Part shown: positions 1 to 7,471 of the stretch, one piece after another
Layout of the letters: each line of letters begins with the position of its first letter
How positions within the stretch are numbered: position 1 is the first letter of the stretch
NCBI GenBank assembly: GCA_965530755.1
Contig: CBESNA010000005.1
Coordinates: 62,001 to 126,000, forward strand
Length of the DNA stretch: 64,000 nt
DNA from: SZUA-35 sp965530755
Lineage (GTDB): Bacteria > Actinomycetota > Acidimicrobiia > Acidimicrobiales > SZUA-35
Reading direction: 5' to 3'
Notes under the pieces: generated by a model
Told to the model about the DNA's origin: nothing
Database searches by the model: none
The model's input: the letters and a program-made list of their open reading frames with translations, nothing else
Position numbers and translations under genes: made by a program

Positions 1-2008
1 CGGCCACGACGTCATCCGACGTGGCGAACTGCACCAGCTCGGGCGGCGGCGGAAAGGCCTGAGGTTCCACACCGGCGAGTGCTGCGGTCATGAAGTCGCT
101 GAAGGCGATCGCCGGATGGCTGCCGCCGGTCACTCGAGCAACACCATTGATGTTGCGGAGCGACGCGAGGCCGTCGGCGTGACCCATCCACACCGCCGTC
201 GCCAGCGTCGGCGTATACCCGACGAACCACGCAGCCCGATATTCCTGGCCGGTACCCGTCTTGCCCGCGATCGGATGACCGGCCACCGCGGCGCGGGTGC
301 CGGTGCCTTCGGTGACGACGTCGACGAGGACGTCGGTCACGTTGTCGGCGACCGCAGCATCGAGGACTTGTGTGCCACCGGTCGCGATCCGATCGATGAG
401 CACGTTGCCCTTCAGGTCGATCACCCGCACCACACCGATCGGGGCCACCCGAACTCCGTGATTGGCGAACGTCCCGTAGGCCGAGGCCATCTCCAGCGTC
501 GAGGTCTCCGCCGATCCAAGCGCCAGGCTCGGGCCGTAGTCGACAGAGGAGTCGAGGCGTTCGAGGCCGAGCGCCCGGGCCAGAGCGACGGTCCGTTCGA
601 TCGACACGTCGGTGATCAGCTCTGCGAACACCGTGTTGACCGAGGCCCGGGTGGCCTCACGAAGCGTGATGTCGCCGCGGTCGGCGAAGTCGTAGTTGCT
701 CAAGGTGCACTGCGAACCGGTGCATCCGGGCACGATCCATTCTGCGGGCGCCGGATAGATCGTGTCGGGGCCGATACCCTGCGAGAACGCCTCGGCCAAC
801 ACGATGGGTTTGAACGAGCTGCCGGGCTGGAAGCCCGTCGTTCCACCCGTTGCCAGGTTGACCTGACTGGCGTCGTGGTCTCGTCCGCCGACCATCGCCA
901 CCACATGTCCCGTCACCGGTTCGATGGACACGAGGCTCATCTCGACCGGGTATTCCGTGCCCTGCAGCCGGGCGGCCACCGCCCGCTCGGCGGCACGTTG
1001 CAGCGTGGGCTCGATCGTCGTGTGGATCTCGAGTCCGCCGCGATAGAGCAGGTCCGGTCCGAGTTCCTCGACCAACTGGGCTTCGATCCAGTCGACGAAG
1101 TACGGGTGATCGAGTGCTCCGTTCGGCGGAGGCGGAGCGACCACAGTCACGGTGCCTCCAGGGTGATTGGGATCGGTGGCCGACCACAGAGTCCTCGCTG
1201 CTTCCCGTGCGTGCTCCTCGATCGTGATGATGTCCTGATCGAGCATGGCCTGGAGGACCAACAGTCGCCGGTCGTTCGAGGCTTCGATGTCGACGCGAGG
1301 CGACAGACGGGTCGGCGCCTGCAGGATTCCGGCGAGGGTCGCTGCTTCGGAGATGTCGAGCTCGCTGACCGGCTTGGCGAAGTAGACCTCGGCGGCGGCC
1401 CCGATGCCGTAGGCGCCAGACCCGAAATAGCTCGTCTCGAGATATCGGAAGAGGATCTCGTCCTTGCTGAGCTGCTCTTCGAGCTCGGCAGCGAGGAGCG
1501 CCTCACGGAACTTGCGTTCGAAGGTCCGGTCGCCGGTGAGATAGACGTTCTTGATGTACTGCTGGGTGATCGTCGAGCCACCCTGGACGATCTCGCCCAG
1601 CTCCAGGTTGACCTGTGCCGCGCGAGCCACACCTTCGAGGTCGACGCCGTTGTGTTCGTAGAACCGCTGGTCCTCGATCGCGACGACCGCGAGGTTCATG
1701 ATCTCCGGAACGTCGTCGATGTCGACCTCGACGGTTCTGTCGAAGCCCCGGAAGACGGCGATCTCGTTGCCTTGACGATCGAAGACGGTCGAGGGCACAG
1801 CTTCGATCTGCGGCCGTTCATCGGGGAGGTCTCCGGGGAGCGGAGCTCGTAGCAGTGTCAGACCGGCGATCGCTCCTGCGACCGGCGGCACGATCACGGC
1901 CGAGATGGCGAGCGCAACGATCACGCGCAGCAAGGTGCCGATCCCGCTCGAGGCACCGCGTTCTCGGCTCCCGCTGCGATTTCGAGACGTCGTGCGTTGT
2001 CGTTTCAT
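1..2008 (-). CDS. Class A penicillin-binding protein (3' end beyond window)
   Basis: Bifunctional peptidoglycan synthase: a GT51 glycosyltransferase polymerises lipid II and a transpeptidase cross-links the peptides outside the membrane. Reading the minus strand from the ATG at 2008 gives a basic cytoplasmic head, one membrane segment near residues 25-50, then the GT51 signatures EDQRFYEHNGVD and GGSTITQQYIKN. The transpeptidase follows, with the SxxK serine in GFQPGSSFKP, SVN, and KTG in GKTGTGQEY. About 669 codons lie in the window and the frame is still open at base 1, so the C-terminus is missing. The ATG overlaps the stop of the upstream gene by ATGA, so the two are translationally coupled. 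Identification rests on clear motifs; which PBP1 paralogue it is cannot be told. Confidence 0.95.
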   Translation of the reverse strand, partial: MKRQRTTSRNRSGSRERGASSGIGTLLRVIVALAISAVIVPPVAGAIAGLTLLRAPLPGDLPDERPQIEAVPSTVFDRQGNEIAVFRGFDRTVEVDIDDVPEIMNLAVVAIEDQRFYEHNGVDLEGVARAAQVNLELGEIVQGGSTITQQYIKNVYLTGDRTFERKFREALLAAELEEQLSKDEILFRYLETSYFGSGAYGIGAAAEVYFAKPVSELDISEAATLAGILQAPTRLSPRVDIEASNDRRLLVLQAMLDQDIITIEEHAREAARTLWSATDPNHPGGTVTVVAPPPPNGALDHPYFVDWIEAQLVEELGPDLLYRGGLEIHTTIEPTLQRAAERAVAARLQGTEYPVEMSLVSIEPVTGHVVAMVGGRDHDASQVNLATGGTTGFQPGSSFKPIVLAEAFSQGIGPDTIYPAPAEWIVPGCTGSQCTLSNYDFADRGDITLREATRASVNTVFAELITDVSIERTVALARALGLERLDSSVDYGPSLALGSAETSTLEMASAYGTFANHGVRVAPIGVVRVIDLKGNVLIDRIATGGTQVLDAAVADNVTDVLVDVVTEGTGTRAAVAGHPIAGKTGTGQEYRAAWFVGYTPTLATAVWMGHADGLASLRNINGVARVTGGSHPAIAFSDFMTAALAGVEPQAFPPPPELVQFATSDDVVA

Positions 2009-2910
2009 GGGTCGACCTCGGCTTCGGCGGATGCCGCAGCCTCCAACTCGGCCAGCGCCTCGAGGGTGAGACACGGAGGCAACGCCAAGGTCGCTCGTTC
2101 GGTGTCGAACAGCATGTTCGCCGTCGGAGTGCCCTCGGCATCACAGGTGACGAGGTAGCGGGCGGCACCACCCGCGTCTGTCGTCACGAGATCGGCCGAC
2201 AACACGCGAGCCGGAGCCGGAACGGACATGAGCAATGGTTGGTCCGTCATCGGCACTTGGATGAGCCGACCGTTCTCGTCAACGAGTTCGCGACTGACCA
2301 CCACGGCAACCGTCGCCTGTGTACCGATGGCGACACCGGGAGGCCCGACCAGCTCGAAGGTGGTCGATGGCGCGGGCGCCCTGACCTGGAGGGCGATCGT
2401 GGCCGAGCCGGTGTGGCTCAACACGATGACGACCGGGTCGACCGAGGCAAGGAGGTTCGGAGCGAACGCCCGGATGCGCAGTCGACCAGCTTGGAGACCC
2501 GTTGCCTGCCAGTTGCCTTCTTCGTCGCTCACCGTTTCGCCCACCGCCTGGCCGGCAGTGGTGAACCGCTCGATGCGGATCGTGGCGCCGGCGACGGGTG
2601 TCCCGTCAGGGAGCAGCACCGAGCCGTCGAGGGTCACTGTCCCCCCGGTCAGCTCCACCGCCGATGGTTCGGTGTCGTCGGTCGCGTCCTGCGGGAGGTA
2701 CGTCGGCCTTCGGCCGAAACCGACCGACGAGAGGGCGTACGGCGACACCGATCGGTCCGATGCGATCGGGACGGCGCTGACGCCACCGAGTTCGAGCGCA
2801 AGAGGGTCGCGCTCCTCGGTGTAGGCGGCCACGACGAACTCGCGTTGATTCCAGAGCTGCCACCAGCCGACCACAAGGACGGCGAGGAGAACGAGCTTGA
2901 CGGCACGCAT
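2005..2910 (-). CDS. Membrane-anchored CarboxypepD_reg-like domain protein
   Basis: A 301-residue protein of unknown function. It starts with a hydrophobic segment (about residues 4-18, VKLVLLAVLVVGWWQLW) that should act as an uncleaved anchor or signal. The region at about 95-175 reads as a carboxypeptidase-regulatory-like beta-sandwich (VTLDGSVLLPDGTPVAGATI, then DEEGNWQATGLQAGRLRI). A second beta-rich section and an Ala/Glu-rich tail follow. Most of the protein is predicted extracytoplasmic. Its stop overlaps the start of the penicillin-binding protein by 4 nt, which suggests the two are made together and that it acts in the cell envelope. That role is inferred from context only. The frame is secure; the function is not. 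Confidence 0.8.
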   Translation of the reverse strand: MRAVKLVLLAVLVVGWWQLWNQREFVVAAYTEERDPLALELGGVSAVPIASDRSVSPYALSSVGFGRRPTYLPQDATDDTEPSAVELTGGTVTLDGSVLLPDGTPVAGATIRIERFTTAGQAVGETVSDEEGNWQATGLQAGRLRIRAFAPNLLASVDPVVIVLSHTGSATIALQVRAPAPSTTFELVGPPGVAIGTQATVAVVVSRELVDENGRLIQVPMTDQPLLMSVPAPARVLSADLVTTDAGGAARYLVTCDAEGTPTANMLFDTERATLALPPCLTLEALAELEAAASAEAEVDP

Positions 2911-2935
2911 CCGGAACCATCGGCCAAAACTGCGA

Positions 2936-2961
2936 CGAACTGAGCCATATGGCCCAGTTCG
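2936..2961. terminator. 26-bp near-perfect palindrome after the ferredoxin gene
   Basis: CGAACTG-A-GCCATATGGC-C-CAGTTCG is self-complementary except for one internal pair. On the minus strand it follows the ferredoxin stop and is followed within about 12 nt by a TTTT run, so a terminator is the simplest reading. It also lies 26 nt upstream of the next minus-strand start (2910), so it could be an operator instead. Confidence 0.5.
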
Positions 2962-2989
2962 TCAGCTCACGAGCGGATTGTTTGAGTGG

Positions 2990-3256
2990 TTACTCGACGT
3001 CGATGAAGATGCACTCGCCGGGGCACTCCTCGGCCGACTCGATCACTCGCTCGAGGCCGTCGTCGGGAACCCGGGCCATGCCTTCGGCGCCGGCCGGGTT
3101 GTTGGTGCCGTCGAAGAGCTTCTCGGCGCCGAAGTTCCCGGCGTCCTCTTTGACGTAATACAGGCCGTCGTCCATTCCGAAGAAGACATCGGGGGCGATC
3201 TCAGCGCAGAGACCGTCTCCGGTACAGAGATCTTGATCGATCCAGACTTTGACCAT
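2990..3256 (-). CDS. 3Fe-4S type ferredoxin
   Basis: Small electron carrier, 88 residues, cytoplasmic. It opens MVKVWIDQDLCTGDGLC, giving the first two ligands as C-x5-C, and closes with EECPGECIFIDVE, where the CP cysteine is the third ligand. The Asp in the first loop replaces the fourth cysteine of 4Fe-4S proteins. A roughly 35-residue insert between the halves makes it longer than the usual 62-70. The ATG at 3256 is preceded by AAGGTG at proper spacing; a longer frame exists upstream but lacks a ribosome site. Such ferredoxins commonly serve cytochromes P450 or other monooxygenases; no partner is encoded next to it here. Confidence 0.88.
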   Translation of the reverse strand: MVKVWIDQDLCTGDGLCAEIAPDVFFGMDDGLYYVKEDAGNFGAEKLFDGTNNPAGAEGMARVPDDGLERVIESAEECPGECIFIDVE

Positions 3257-3280
3257 GTGGGACACCTTTTCTTCAGCAAG

Positions 3281-3312
3281 TCGAGCGATACACCCGACTT
3301 CGAGCGATACAC
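3281..3312. repeat. 13-bp direct repeat upstream of the ferredoxin gene
   Basis: TCGAGCGATACAC occurs at 3281-3293 and again at 3300-3312, 19 bp apart, 25-56 bp upstream of the ferredoxin start. It could be a pair of regulator half-sites. On the minus strand each copy contains TGTATCGCT, which resembles a -10 box. Confidence 0.5.
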
Positions 3313-3411
3313 ACACGTGCGGCGCTCAGGGACACTGGGCCCAATCCTATCGGGCGGTACGGCCAATCTCTGAACTCAAACGCCGAGAACCTCGGGGGAT
3401 GAGCAGCAGAC

Positions 3412-3431
3412 CCCCCAGTCGGATCTGGGGG
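3412..3431. other. Hairpin in the 248-bp divergent intergenic region
   Basis: CCCCCAG, 6-nt loop, CTGGGGG. It lies between the ferredoxin gene (minus) and the membrane protein gene (plus, 3505). The function is unknown; nothing else convincing is seen in 3257-3504 apart from the direct repeat at 3281. Confidence 0.35.
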
Positions 3432-3504
3432 ATTGTCCGGACAGCGCTCGATCGTTCGCTGCACCACACTGCCGACATGCGCACTCACGAGCCCGGAACC
3501 AACA

Positions 3505-4074
3505 ATGTCTGCCACTGACTCGACAGGGGAAGACTCGTCCGGCGCGGATTCTCCGGGAACCGATCCGTCCAGCGCTGCCTCGGCCGCCGGTGACCCGGCA
3601 GGACGTGTCTCACGCCTCCCTCTCCTCATCATGTCGGCAGTGATCGCAATGGTGGCGCTGCTCACCCTCGCCATCATGGCCGGGCGGTCACCGGCCAGCT
3701 ATCCGGAGGGCAGCCCCGAGGCGGCACTCCAAGCGTTCATCACCGCCGTGCTCGACAACGACGACGAGGTGGTGGTGGAGCTGCTGACCGACGAGAACCA
3801 ATTGCCCTGCCGAACCGAGATCGACGACGAGAACCTCTACGGCCGCCGATGGTCGGAGAATGACGTTCGAGCTGCGCTCGACGACATCGAAATCGACGGC
3901 AACGAGGCCACGGCCGTCGTCCAGTTCCGCAACGGCGGTGACGACGACCCCTTCGGCGGCTCGTCGTGGGACTACGACCGGCGGTTCGAGTTGCTCGACA
4001 CCGCGGACGGCTGGCGAATCGACCGGGCCGAATGGCCCTACTCATTGGAGCGTTGCACGGGTGGAGTGAACTGA
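3505..4074 (+). CDS. Single-pass membrane protein with extracytoplasmic domain
   Basis: A hypothetical 189-residue protein. An acidic, Ser/Thr/Ala-rich cytoplasmic N-terminus (about 40 residues) is followed by one membrane helix (LPLLIMSAVIAMVALLTLAI). The outside domain begins SPEAALQAFITAVLDNDDEVV. This layout, with a final GWRIDRAEW strand, resembles NTF2-like stress or lipoprotein domains, but I cannot assign a family. Two cysteines (in LPCRTE and LERCTG) may form a disulfide outside the membrane. The ATG at 3505 was preferred to the in-frame ATG at 3433 because the extra residues look non-native. The stop overlaps the next ATG by one base, so the two genes are coupled. Confidence 0.7.
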   Translation: MSATDSTGEDSSGADSPGTDPSSAASAAGDPAGRVSRLPLLIMSAVIAMVALLTLAIMAGRSPASYPEGSPEAALQAFITAVLDNDDEVVVELLTDENQLPCRTEIDDENLYGRRWSENDVRAALDDIEIDGNEATAVVQFRNGGDDDPFGGSSWDYDRRFELLDTADGWRIDRAEWPYSLERCTGGVN

Positions 4075-6023
4075 TGGGAGTCCTGTTCAGCGGTCTCATT
4101 CCGCTCCTCGTCCTCGGCGGATTGGTCTTCGCCATCGTCAGCGGCTTCCGGAACGCGACTGGTGACCCGTCTGATCCCATCGACGCCTCGGAAGCGGCGA
4201 AGTCCTTTGCCCTCCACGTCGGCCTCTATGTCGCGCTGATCGCCTCGATCGTCGGCATGATCGACGTGTTGCAGTCACTGATCGAGGAGAGCGACCGTCT
4301 CGCCGGCTCGAACTCGGATCTGGCCCGTGGACTGTCCCTTCTGATCGTCGCCGTGCCCGCTGGCGCACTGCTGCTTCGCTCGATCAGTCGGCGCTCGCTC
4401 GCCCGGACCAGCGAAGGCCGTCGGCCCTCGCGGGGCTGGTCGGTGTATCTGGTAGCAGCCCTCACCACCACGCTCATCGGCTCGCTGACGTCGATCGCCC
4501 AGATCGCCTCAGACGCGACCGACGCCACCCGGAGCGTCGAGGGCACCGAGGTCATGCAGCTCTTCGTCTGGTTCGCGGCCTGGTGCATCCACTGGTTCGT
4601 GCTCCGTCCGTGGCTGCGGCCGCGTGGCGATGCCCATCTCGCCATCGGCACGGTCGTCGGCCTCTCGTGGTTGCTCTCCGGTCTGGGAGCCGTGACGTAC
4701 CGAATGCTCGCCGGCGGGTATGACTCGGCGTTCGGCGACACGTTGACCTCATCGATCGACATCGCGTTCTGGCTCATCATCGCCATCACGGGCGGCGTGG
4801 TGTGGGCGGGACACTGGGTGTTCACATTCAACCGGCCCGAGCCCGGAACGGCCGTCGAAGGGCCGCGCCGAGGCTCACCGCTGTGGTTCCTCACCGTGGT
4901 GGTCGCAGGAACGCTCCCCGGTCTGGTTGCGATCGTCTTCACCACCACGGTGATGATCAGCGGACTGGTGATCTGGTTCGTCGGCACGACCGACCAGGAT
5001 GCAGCCGACTACTTCGAGCCGGCTCCCGCACTCATCGCCGCAGCGTTCATCGCCGTCGTGACCTGGGCCTACCACCGCTGGGAACTCGAACGCCACGGCG
5101 GCGATGAGCGAAACGAGTCGATTCGATTCCACGACTACGCAGCCGTCGCAGCAGGACTCGTTGCCGTGGTATCGGCAGCGGCGTCGTTGGTGGCGTTGTC
5201 GATAGACGTGCTCATTGCCCAGTCCACGTTCGCCGGCTCGTCGCGGACCGACAATGCACTGATCATCATCCTCACCGTGCTGGTCGTCGGTGCGCTGATC
5301 TGGTGGCGGTACTGGAACCACATCGAGATCCAGCGGCTGGCTCGACCCATCGAGGAAAGCGACTCCTTCTGGCGGAAGCTGTACCTGATCACCGGGTTCG
5401 GGCTCGGCGGCCTCGTCTTCGCCGTCTCGATCACGTGGGTACTGTTCGCCTTCTTGCGGGACCTGCTCGACGGCGCACTCGGTCGCCAGACCGGCGAAGA
5501 TCTCGCCTACCCGATCGGCTGGGCGCTCGCCGTGGTCGGAGCCGTTTGGTACCACTTCGAGGTCTGGGGAACGGACCGAGCCGTCCTCGCCAACCGTCCG
5601 CCACCACCGCCTGCGCCTGTACCGCCACCACCGGCCCCGATCAGAACGGCCGTCACCGGACCGGCTTCGGTCCGTTTCACATCGCGGCCCGCCCACCTCG
5701 CCGACGCCGGCGAGCTCTACACCCTCCAGCAGGCCGAGCTCGGCGAGCGGCTGGCCGCCACCGCACCGCCCATAACGGGCACCTCGAGTCTCGAACCGAT
5801 CGAGACCTTCGCCCAGATGAAGGCTCGATTGGCGGCTTCGCACACCACGGTCGTGATGGATGGACATCGGATCGTCGGATTCGTGACCGTGCCGACTGCG
5901 ACCGGTGATACCGCACAGACCGTGACGGCTCCCGACTACGCAGGTGAGGAGCGCCGATCGATCCTGTCTGCGGTTGGGAGACCGGAACCGGCCGCACCCG
6001 CCGGCAGCGAATCCCCGGGGTGA
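4074..6023 (+). CDS. DUF5671-type polytopic membrane protein with half a GNAT domain
   Basis: A 649-residue integral membrane protein of unknown function. It has about twelve hydrophobic helices in repeated blocks resembling DUF5671 (for example AKSFALHVGLYVALIASIVG and the later FHDYAAVAAGLVAVVSAAAS), ending near residue 510. A proline-rich linker (PPPPPAPVPPPPAP) then leads to a cytoplasmic tail. The tail reads like the first half of a GNAT acetyltransferase (TSRPAHLADAGELYTLQQAE, then TTVVMDGHRIVGFVTV) and stops before the acetyl-CoA-binding part. The start was chosen for the TGATG overlap with the preceding gene; an upstream in-frame ATG at 3966 lies inside that gene. Confidence 0.75.
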   Translation: MGVLFSGLIPLLVLGGLVFAIVSGFRNATGDPSDPIDASEAAKSFALHVGLYVALIASIVGMIDVLQSLIEESDRLAGSNSDLARGLSLLIVAVPAGALLLRSISRRSLARTSEGRRPSRGWSVYLVAALTTTLIGSLTSIAQIASDATDATRSVEGTEVMQLFVWFAAWCIHWFVLRPWLRPRGDAHLAIGTVVGLSWLLSGLGAVTYRMLAGGYDSAFGDTLTSSIDIAFWLIIAITGGVVWAGHWVFTFNRPEPGTAVEGPRRGSPLWFLTVVVAGTLPGLVAIVFTTTVMISGLVIWFVGTTDQDAADYFEPAPALIAAAFIAVVTWAYHRWELERHGGDERNESIRFHDYAAVAAGLVAVVSAAASLVALSIDVLIAQSTFAGSSRTDNALIIILTVLVVGALIWWRYWNHIEIQRLARPIEESDSFWRKLYLITGFGLGGLVFAVSITWVLFAFLRDLLDGALGRQTGEDLAYPIGWALAVVGAVWYHFEVWGTDRAVLANRPPPPPAPVPPPPAPIRTAVTGPASVRFTSRPAHLADAGELYTLQQAELGERLAATAPPITGTSSLEPIETFAQMKARLAASHTTVVMDGHRIVGFVTVPTATGDTAQTVTAPDYAGEERRSILSAVGRPEPAAPAGSESPG

Positions 6024-6073
6024 CCTTCGCCTCGGCCGAGTGCGATGCAGGTCGGTGCTGGCATCATGACGTG

Positions 6074-7462
6074 ATGCCCAGCCGGATGACCGACGCCGAA
6101 TCGCTCATGTGGAGCGTGGAGCAGGATCCTCGGCTTCGTTCGACGATGGGGGCGATCGTGCTCGTCGACGGGGCGCTCGACCCCGAGCGTCTGCGCAACA
6201 CGATCGTCAAGGCGCTGCCGAACGTCCCGGCGCTACGAGAACGCATCCAACCGAGCGGCATTCCACTGGTGCCACCGGAACGAGTGCTCGATCGACACCT
6301 CGACCTCGACCATCACCTGCGAGCAACGCGGATGTCGGGGTCGGCCAGCCTGCCGGCCCTCGAGGCGTTGGCCTGCCGAATCATCAACGACCCGTTCGAT
6401 CGCACTCGACCACTCTGGCAGTTCGACGTGGTCTCCGGACTTCCACGACGACGTTCGGCTCTGGTGATCAAGCTGCACCACTCGATCGCCGACGGACAGG
6501 GCGCCCTCTCCCTCGCAGCCAATCTCCTCGAGTTCCAGGCCGACGCTCCCCCGCCGGAGCCCGGAAGCGTCGCAGAGGTGCTCGAGGCACTGGCCGACGA
6601 ATCGCCCCGAGATCCCGAACCGGCCACGCTCGGCGATTCTCTCCGCTTCGGAGCAGAACGAATCGCCGGCTTCCTCAACGAGGCAGCCAACGCGCTGACC
6701 AACCCTCAGCGTGCGGCCGAGGCCGGCGCCACGGTCAAGCATCTTGCCGACCAGTTGCCGTCGTCCGAGTCCGGAACCAGGTCGCCGCTCTGGGCCGCCC
6801 GGTCGGGCAACCGCAGACTGACCACCCTTGCCTTTGCGCTCCCGTCGCTGAAGGCGGCAGCCGAGAAGCGCGAGATGAAGGTGAACGAACTCTTCGTCTC
6901 CGCCTGTGCCGAAGCAGCGTTGACGCAGCACGAGCGAGCCGCGGTCGCGCTTCCGGAGATTCACACGTCGATCGTCATCAGTACGAGGACCGCAGACGAC
7001 CCCGCAGCCCGCAACGCAGCGGTACCGGTTGCCCTCGTACTCCCTGGCACTGGGTACTCGAGAGAGGATCGGCTCCATGCGCTGCGGGCCCAGGTCCAAG
7101 CCAAGCGGGACTCGGTGAACACCACGGCGGATGCTGTCGGCGCACTCGGCGCGATGGCCAACCTCCTCCCGACCTCGATCGCCGCATCCCTCGCCCTGCA
7201 ACAGACGGGACGGATCGACTTCGCCACCTCCAACCTCGCCGGACCCGCCATTCCACTGTGGATCGGTGGCCGCCGCATCCTCTCATTACGGCCAGTCGGC
7301 CCAGTTGCCGGGACCGCATGGAATGCGACCCTTCTGTCGATCGGCGACGACGCCGCCATCGGTCTCCACATCGATCCGGCGACCGGCATCGATTCCTCGG
7401 AACTCCGAGCCGATCTGCGGTCTGCGCTCACCTCCCTCGGGGTCGTCGGTGTCCCTCGGTAA
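6074..7462 (+). CDS. WS/DGAT-family wax ester synthase/acyltransferase
   Basis: Acyl-CoA-dependent O-acyltransferase of 462 residues, expected to form wax esters or triacylglycerol at the cytoplasmic membrane. The catalytic HHxxxDG motif is intact (KLHHSIADGQGA, about residue 135), preceded by the typical DPFDRTRPLWQFDV. The C-terminal half carries the family's NDLF-like region in the form MKVNELFVSACAEAA, and a late SNLAGP. The ATG at 6074 follows a -10-like CATCAT by 6 nt; the ATG at 6086 is the alternative. A second family member lies at 48603, consistent with storage-lipid metabolism in this lineage. Confidence 0.9.
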   Translation: MPSRMTDAESLMWSVEQDPRLRSTMGAIVLVDGALDPERLRNTIVKALPNVPALRERIQPSGIPLVPPERVLDRHLDLDHHLRATRMSGSASLPALEALACRIINDPFDRTRPLWQFDVVSGLPRRRSALVIKLHHSIADGQGALSLAANLLEFQADAPPPEPGSVAEVLEALADESPRDPEPATLGDSLRFGAERIAGFLNEAANALTNPQRAAEAGATVKHLADQLPSSESGTRSPLWAARSGNRRLTTLAFALPSLKAAAEKREMKVNELFVSACAEAALTQHERAAVALPEIHTSIVISTRTADDPAARNAAVPVALVLPGTGYSREDRLHALRAQVQAKRDSVNTTADAVGALGAMANLLPTSIAASLALQQTGRIDFATSNLAGPAIPLWIGGRRILSLRPVGPVAGTAWNATLLSIGDDAAIGLHIDPATGIDSSELRADLRSALTSLGVVGVPR

Positions 7463-7471
7463 TCTCGGCTC

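Noticed and set aside
116..1852. Long plus-strand open frame of 578 codons
   Set aside because: It is antisense to the penicillin-binding protein, whose motifs are unmistakable. Long antisense frames are expected at this GC content; the same applies to many other frames in the window, for example 8113-9684 and 22793-24217.
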